64,000 bases of DNA. Source: Pyrocephalus nanus (Eukaryota; Chordata; Aves; Passeriformes; Tyrannidae). The DNA lies in the NCBI GenBank assembly GCA_038380795.1, contig CM076259.1, forward strand, positions 79,147,224-79,211,223, read 5' to 3'. Positions within the stretch are counted from its first letter, which is position 1. Every line of letters starts with the position of its first letter. Below the pieces are notes generated by a model. The model searched no databases and had not been told where the DNA came from. It was given only the letters and a program-made list of their open reading frames with translations. The position numbers were made by a program, and so were the translations under genes. Below are positions 57,928 to 64,000 of the stretch, one piece after another.

Positions 57928-58661
57928 GTAAGGAAGCCTCTATGGTGACAGACGCTTAGAAAATTAGGAATATATATTAAAACTAGAAATATGTTTGCAA
58001 CACAGCACACTGATAGAGACATAGTTATGCATGGGTCCCTGACCCATGATTCTAAATGGAATTGTGGGCACATCCAAGGATTTTGCCAGTTCAGAGGATA
58101 CAAATCAAAGGCACTGTCTCTGCCATAAAATGGGACTTTGCCCAGGGCAAGCTTCCTCTGCAGCAGGGGCAAAAGCAGGAGGTGCTTTGAATTGGAGGCT
58201 CTGCAAACTGTGTTTTAAATCTCATATAGGAAGCAATATTGCTCATATGATATTACTTCATTTGAACCTCTTGCCTAATGATGGCATATGGTATCTATCC
58301 AGGCTTTCAACTATCTCCAAATAATCAATTTTATCATGTGATTATTGTTTTTTTCTTCTCCTGCTATGAGGAAGAAGGTTTGCTGAAAGAGTTACCACAG
58401 TGAAGGCATATAAATATGAAAATTCTGTTTTTCTCTAAGTAATGATAATGCATTCCAAGTAGAGACTTAAAACAACGTACTTGTAGTGTGATTTCAGAGA
58501 TTTCCCCACTGACATTGTCTTATTTACTAACATACATTTCTGGGACAGAATTTAGACCCTGCCAGTTGTTGGAATATGTCGCTTGGTTTACATCTAAACA
58601 TTATCACTCTTTCATCTTTCCAGCTGTCTTTAGTTTCTGGGTTATTCCAGTCAGATTTTCA

Positions 58662-58692
<31 letters not shown>

Positions 58693-61600
58693 GCAGCTTA
58701 GAATAGGATTTTAGAAAAAAAACAGGGATAAGAAATGCCATCACATTCCTAAGGGGATTCAGCCTGGAGCTTGATGAAAGAGGCCAGAAGGGTACTTCAT
58801 TTCTAGTATCCCTGCTTTAACAGCTTTACCAGATTCACACAAATGTGTCATCTTTTCAGGCCAAAACCAGCAATTAGGTCAATGGGAACATTACAGGAAT
58901 TCTTCTGGTAAAAGGACAATACAAATGAATTCCAACAGTTGGTTTGGCAAATTTTGTAGGAAAAAATAGCAACTTATTTTAGCAATAATTTAGCCAGGAA
59001 ATCCAATAATAACATGAAAAGATCAAGGACAGGATTATGAGAAAAAGGTTTACATTTGTCATCTATAACTTTAGAGTTCTGTGGAGAAAATGATTTATAG
59101 ACTCTGAACTTAGCAGTGTCAAGTCCAGCTACATAACAAATAGAGCATTTCATTGCTTTGCTGTCCCAAATGTGAATTTTCTGATTGGTGGTGTGATTTC
59201 AATGTGCTTGCTGTTGTTGCTGAGTTAATTGCACAAAACAAAATTGGAAGCTCCTTCAATTTTAATATTCTGCCATAAATTCCACTATCATATTCCTGTT
59301 ATTGTTATGAGCAGTGGCTTCAAATTTTGTCAGTGCTTTGGTGGAAAGGGATGCTGACAGCATAAACAGAGCCAAGAAATCTCTAGCAATATTTAACTTT
59401 TGGGTAACACCTCATGTAGCAGTGTAATTGTTAAGTGATTGAACATTTTCTAAAAACCAGTTTTCTGTAGCTGTCACCTTTTGTACCTGGACTATTGAAG
59501 CCATGTTACCACTGAGATGTCAAATACTTTAAATTCTCTCTTCTGGGGGAAAAAAAAATTAGTGAAAAATGAAAGTCCTGGGGAGGGAAACAACTGTGAA
59601 GCGTGCAGGGGTTTTGCTTGCGTGGTGTATTTTTTTTTTTACAATGGTGCTGAATGTCCAGCTGATTTTGTTCCAGGTCAGGGCTGCCCAGCACTAGAGG
59701 AGAGTGGCTGGGATACAGGATCAGAATCCAGGTGGTGAAATATTTCCTTTCAGGCTGTGTTTGTCGCCCTCTTCATTTTTCACCCAGGTTTTTAGTCACT
59801 GAAGCTGTGTATATATGGGAGGAAGGGATCATAGAAAGGAGGGTCAGATCTAGTATAAGTGGAATGAGGCTGGACCTTATGTTATATGAATAACATTTTC
59901 TCCCATCCAACTATTCAGTGAACTGCATCCTCTGATATTTTTTAATGGTACATCACCACCCTGATTTCCAATCTACATACTTTTCCTTCTTTGTATTTTT
60001 GAGCACAGTTTTTTACTCAGTGAAACTGTGTTTCCTCTAAGTGAATAGCCAAAATGTCTTCATTAGTTGTATTCCTGTTTCCTGCTGTTCTTTTAATGTT
60101 TTTATTTTGATGTTTATAGTCCCATTTCATTATGGATCTTTCCTGATAAATACAACATCAGTAATCATTGACTGGTACCACATGGAGAACCTCTGGACAC
60201 TCTTTCAATATTCCTCTAGAGAGCCATGGTTAGTGCTGCTTCAAAGAGGCTACTTTTCAAGCTGCCAGAGCGATGCCTTTTTCAAATGACTGATGTCTAA
60301 GCACTGATGATGCTCATATTCAGAGGTGGACAGGCAGAGTTGTTTGAGTCATGAACACCAAAAATAGCTGTTTTTCCCTGACAGTCAGTTCAGACTCACT
60401 TCCCTTGCCTGTCCCAAGCTAAACAAAATCCTTAGTTGCTCAATATGCAGCTCATTATCTTAAAGGCACTTTCTGTGTCAGATCCACTTTCTGGACCAGC
60501 TGTTGAACAATCATATTCTGAAGAGGGAAAGCCTGAAGATAAAGAAGATGTCCATCTGATTTAATTGTTTTTTCTAATAACCTTGTTTAAGAAAATGGCA
60601 AGAGATTATGTCATGAGTAATGAAGAAGAGCAGGTGTAAATGTCTCTCTCCTTTTACTCTGCCTTGAGACTTGTTTGCTATATTTATCTTCCATTATGTT
60701 TCCAGGTGCTTTAGGGGGAATTTCAATCAGGTTTTTTTTCCTTTTAGCCCACTGAGATTGATAAAGCAACAGGTGATCCCTCATGGAGAGGGAAATATAG
60801 AAGAGAGAAACAAAGTACTGTGGTCTGAGGCACTGAGTCTCCTGTTCTTAGTGGCCTTTTTGTCTGCCTGATGTATCTTAGGGTGTAGAGGAGAGTGAGT
60901 AGCTACTGTCATTCTTTTTGCAATGTTGGTGACATCTTTATTTACCGTTTGTTGCCAATCCTCAAGGAGATGAGCTAAGAGGAGGAAGACTAAATCAAAC
61001 GCTGAATCAAACCCCCAAAGGATTTATGCTCCACTCAGTGCAGACAATATATCTGTTGCTGTTTATTTGCAGATAGTAGTTGTGACCCCAGACAGTTGCA
61101 TATTGCCTCAGGCTTGCTTAGCATAAATGGAGCCTGTGTTGTGTGCCAGGGAAGGTGGAATACAGGACTAGTTCCTATCACATCCTTGCTTGCTGCCTAT
61201 TTCTCTGTAGTTTTTCAGCACAGAGGAAAATGTGATTTTTATTTTTTTTTTTTCTGGTTGATCTCTTTTACTGTGTCTGTGATTAATGAATGTAGACAAA
61301 CTAAAGTAAGCATAGAATTCCTTAGCCAACTGAAGTGGGATCACTCTAGGTGTTCTTAGAGAACACCTTCTTAGAGAATGGACCACTGGAACTACCAGCG
61401 GGAATGTGACAGTATGATTGCACTGTTCATAGCTGGTGAGATAAGGGACAGCTATGATTTGGTGACAACAAAAACAACAACATATGAAGGTGGCTCCTCT
61501 TTGCTCAGAATTATATTTATTGTCTTTTTTGTTTTTTTCATAGCATTTACAATTTTATAAACCATTTTTTTTTCTGAAATGAAATATATTTTTAACTACT

Positions 61601-64000
61601 GACTAATAGTGGCACAATGTGATTTACCATTGCCATAAGCAGTTGCTGGGGACCTTTCATTGTTGCTGTTTAGGCCAATGAAAGATTTTCCTTTTTCTAT
61701 CTCCAGAAGCTGTAGTTGCTGTGAATGCTGTACCTATTTTGAGACTAGTTCCACCATGTAATGGCAGCGTTAGTCGTAGGTTTTCACAACCAGAAGTGTT
61801 ATCATGCATAATGTGAACAACAGAAAGATATCAGTGTCATTATTTTCTGCTCTTTAAGGTTTTAAACTATGCAGAGAACACAAGTGAAAAATTAAATTGA
61901 CAAAGAGTAGATGTAGAAATACAAGATAAACCCAAAATAAAACATTAATGTAATGCGTAGCTTTGCATCCATGTGTTTATTGGATGTATGGTCCTATGTA
62001 TAAGATGGAGAGAGTTATGAATTTGAGAATGTAACTTGGAGAACATTTTGAGCTGAGGGCTGTTCTTTGCACAGAAGCTGAATAGTGTCTTTAGGCAGAG
62101 CTATTGCAGTTGAGTTGGAAAGGTTCTAACAACTGTGCTTTTGTATTCATACTGAAGGGAGGTCTGACACACTGATTTTTCTTTGAGCAGAATTTCTTGC
62201 TAAAACTGTGAAGAAAAGCCAGTCTGTGACCTGCGTTGATTGCCATTTGATCCAAAGTGAAATTCAAAGCCCTGGATTTTGAGAACAAGTGTAAGCCTCT
62301 TCACTGTCAGAGGCTGTGTTTGCAAAGACTCAGCTGTGGCACATGTGGTCATTGGAGACCTCCTAAAAAGACCAGGTTAAAAACAGGGCAGGAGGCTACT
62401 GATGAAAATGGAGTTTGCAGTTCTGCTCTGACCTAGTTTGTTTTAGTCCGAATTTCAGAACTTGGCTTTTTGTGACATTTTTTCCTGGAGCAGGGGTGTG
62501 TAGGTGTGATAATAGCATCCATATTCATCTCAAGTGAAGTGAAATCGTGATAGCATAGACATCATTGCAGGTTCACTGCCTTGCTAAGTGCATGAGGTTC
62601 CAGCAGACATAAAAAGCACAAGCTAAAGTCCGTATTATTCTCAACTTTATGCTGTTGGTATCTCATCGAGGTAAAATCAAGCAGCCTTTGATATATCGAC
62701 AATTACTGTAGTAGTTCCAAACGTAGCATGTATGTTCATAGCTATGAAGAGGGAGGCAGAAGGAAGCTCAGGAAGAAACACTGCAAGGGAAGAGCATTTT
62801 AAAAGTAACTTATTAAATGATACATAGCTAATTACTTAGCCCTCATTTTGATCACCTTTACCTGTAGACACTACTTATGGAAAATAGGTGCTTGTTTAAA
62901 AAGTAAAAGGGAGTAGGCTGGGCATGTGGAAGGGAAAGGCTTTTGCAGCACCTAGCAGAGCCAGAATATAGCCACTCAGGTCATCACCAACAGCAAACAA
63001 GGGAGGAGAGCAGCATCTCCTTCACCTTTTGTCTTTCTGTAGTCTGAGGTGACTTATCCACTGCAGGGAAAAAGCAAACCTCTGTGCAAGTTTTGTTCAT
63101 GCAAATAAGTGTTTTGAAACTTTCATGCTATTCACAGTCCGAAAATGAAGTATATTTTAGTTTATTTGAAAGAATGCTCTTTGTGACAAAATGGCTTTCA
63201 CAGACTGCATTCTTTTATTAACTTTTGTGTTTCAGTATGATTAATATGGAAAAAGATACGGTGAATAGCAAGATGTTACGGAAGGGTATATTAATGATTT
63301 TACCTGCTTCATCAGTGGCTAGGTTTCAGTAAGTGTTCTTATGACAGCCTTTGTTGGACAAACTGACATCACTGGCTTGATAAAATTTTCTATACTTATT
63401 TAAAGTTTTATTGTTGATAGCTGGTAGAGTAAAGGGATTCAAACTATCTATCACTTATGACACCAGACTGTAGATTTTCAGTCTTGATGTTCCCAGGTAG
63501 TTTGTCCTGGCAAAGAATATGTAATTCATTTATAAAGTTCCCATGAGGTTTTTTATGAGGAAAGAACACATTGCTAGTGCTGTCTCAGGAAAAAGGGCAA
63601 TTTGTGCCTAAAAAGACTGGTGCTTGGCTTTGGCCATACAAAGAAGGACCCCAAAGTATTTATGCGGTGTGTGAACTTAGCGATGTTTTAACTGAATGGT
63701 GTGGTGGTGGAGGGAGGCCACGTTACTTTGTGATGAACACAGTTGTATTGCTGGATTCAAATTTCCTTTAGAGCTGGAAGAACTATGAAGAAAAAAGAAA
63801 AGGTGAAGGAGCTGGAATTCAAGTTTTTTTCCTTTAATTTTTTTTTTTCACATTTCCGTAGAAAGAGAGGATTGTTTTGGCCAAAACCCCTTGCAAGCTT
63901 GTTCATGGCAATAATTCTAGATTGAAAAGAATATATCCAGAGCCAGTGAGGCATATTTTCCTCCACTCCTCTGCTCTGAATCTGAAACGAAAAAATGTTC
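57928..64000 (+). other. ITGBL1: ITGBL1 intron 2 (partial, at least 6.1 kb)
   Basis: It starts with a GTAAGG donor. I searched for a following Cys-rich exon with CxCGxCxC patterns and found none before the right edge. It contains a 27-T run (58664-58690) and a small perfect palindrome (61348-61368). No coding ORF is recognised. Confidence 0.8.
58664..58690 (+). repeat. Homopolymer of 27 T
   Basis: Uninterrupted T run in ITGBL1 intron 2 between TTCACC and AAGCAG. No retroposed gene or CR1 is recognisable next to it. Confidence 0.95.

Noticed and set aside
59517..59738. + strand ORF with several Cys in ITGBL1 intron 2, considered as the next ITGBL1 exon
   Set aside because: It lacks the CxCGxCxC spacing, has no proper flanking acceptor and donor, and does not continue the HGKCDCG sequence expected after exon 2.

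Overview
The window looks like a piece of bird nuclear DNA. It is AT-rich and carries many truncated CR1 LINE copies that end in the avian CR1 tail (ATTCTATGATTCTATGA-like). Its only recognisable genes are two vertebrate genes split into short exons with canonical splice sites. No bacterial, viral or CRISPR features were seen. The coding exons were found by translating each strand, joining GT/AG boundaries and checking that the phases fit.

Layout. Positions 1 to about 47.2 kb are the 5' part of NALCN (the sodium leak channel), transcribed right to left. Coding exons lie at 36452-36559, 34032-34214, 17451-17534, 15738-15877, 14787-14915 and 876-1030. Joined, they give 799 nt, an unbroken frame for residues 1-266 plus the first base of codon 267. 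This covers the cytoplasmic N-terminus, S1-S5 of domain I and the start of the first extracellular pore turret. The rest of NALCN lies left of position 1. A CpG island at about 46.8-47.66 kb is the probable NALCN promoter and holds a candidate non-coding exon 1. Between it and the next gene are about 9 kb with no gene (GT-rich low-complexity DNA and CR1 pieces). From about 56.2 kb rightward is the 5' end of ITGBL1 (integrin beta-like 1) on the + strand: a signal-peptide exon at 56344-56438 and a cysteine-rich exon at 57716-57927. The rest of ITGBL1 lies beyond the right end. The head-to-head NALCN/ITGBL1 order is the same as I recall for human chromosome 13q.

The remaining DNA is intron or intergenic. 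It holds about fifteen avian CR1 fragments, one clearly much older CR1/L3-like fossil (about 2.87-3.59 kb), a possible second fossil, and several homopolymer, AT-rich and GT/AC-rich tracts.

I found no undescribed multi-gene system. The most useful leads are: apparent loss of one of two adjacent N-glycosylation sequons in the NALCN turret (Asp at 210, with N216 kept); a possible upstream ORF or N-terminal extension created by NALCN exon 1-2 splicing; the ancient LINE fossil; and a 33-bp near-perfect palindrome between the two genes.
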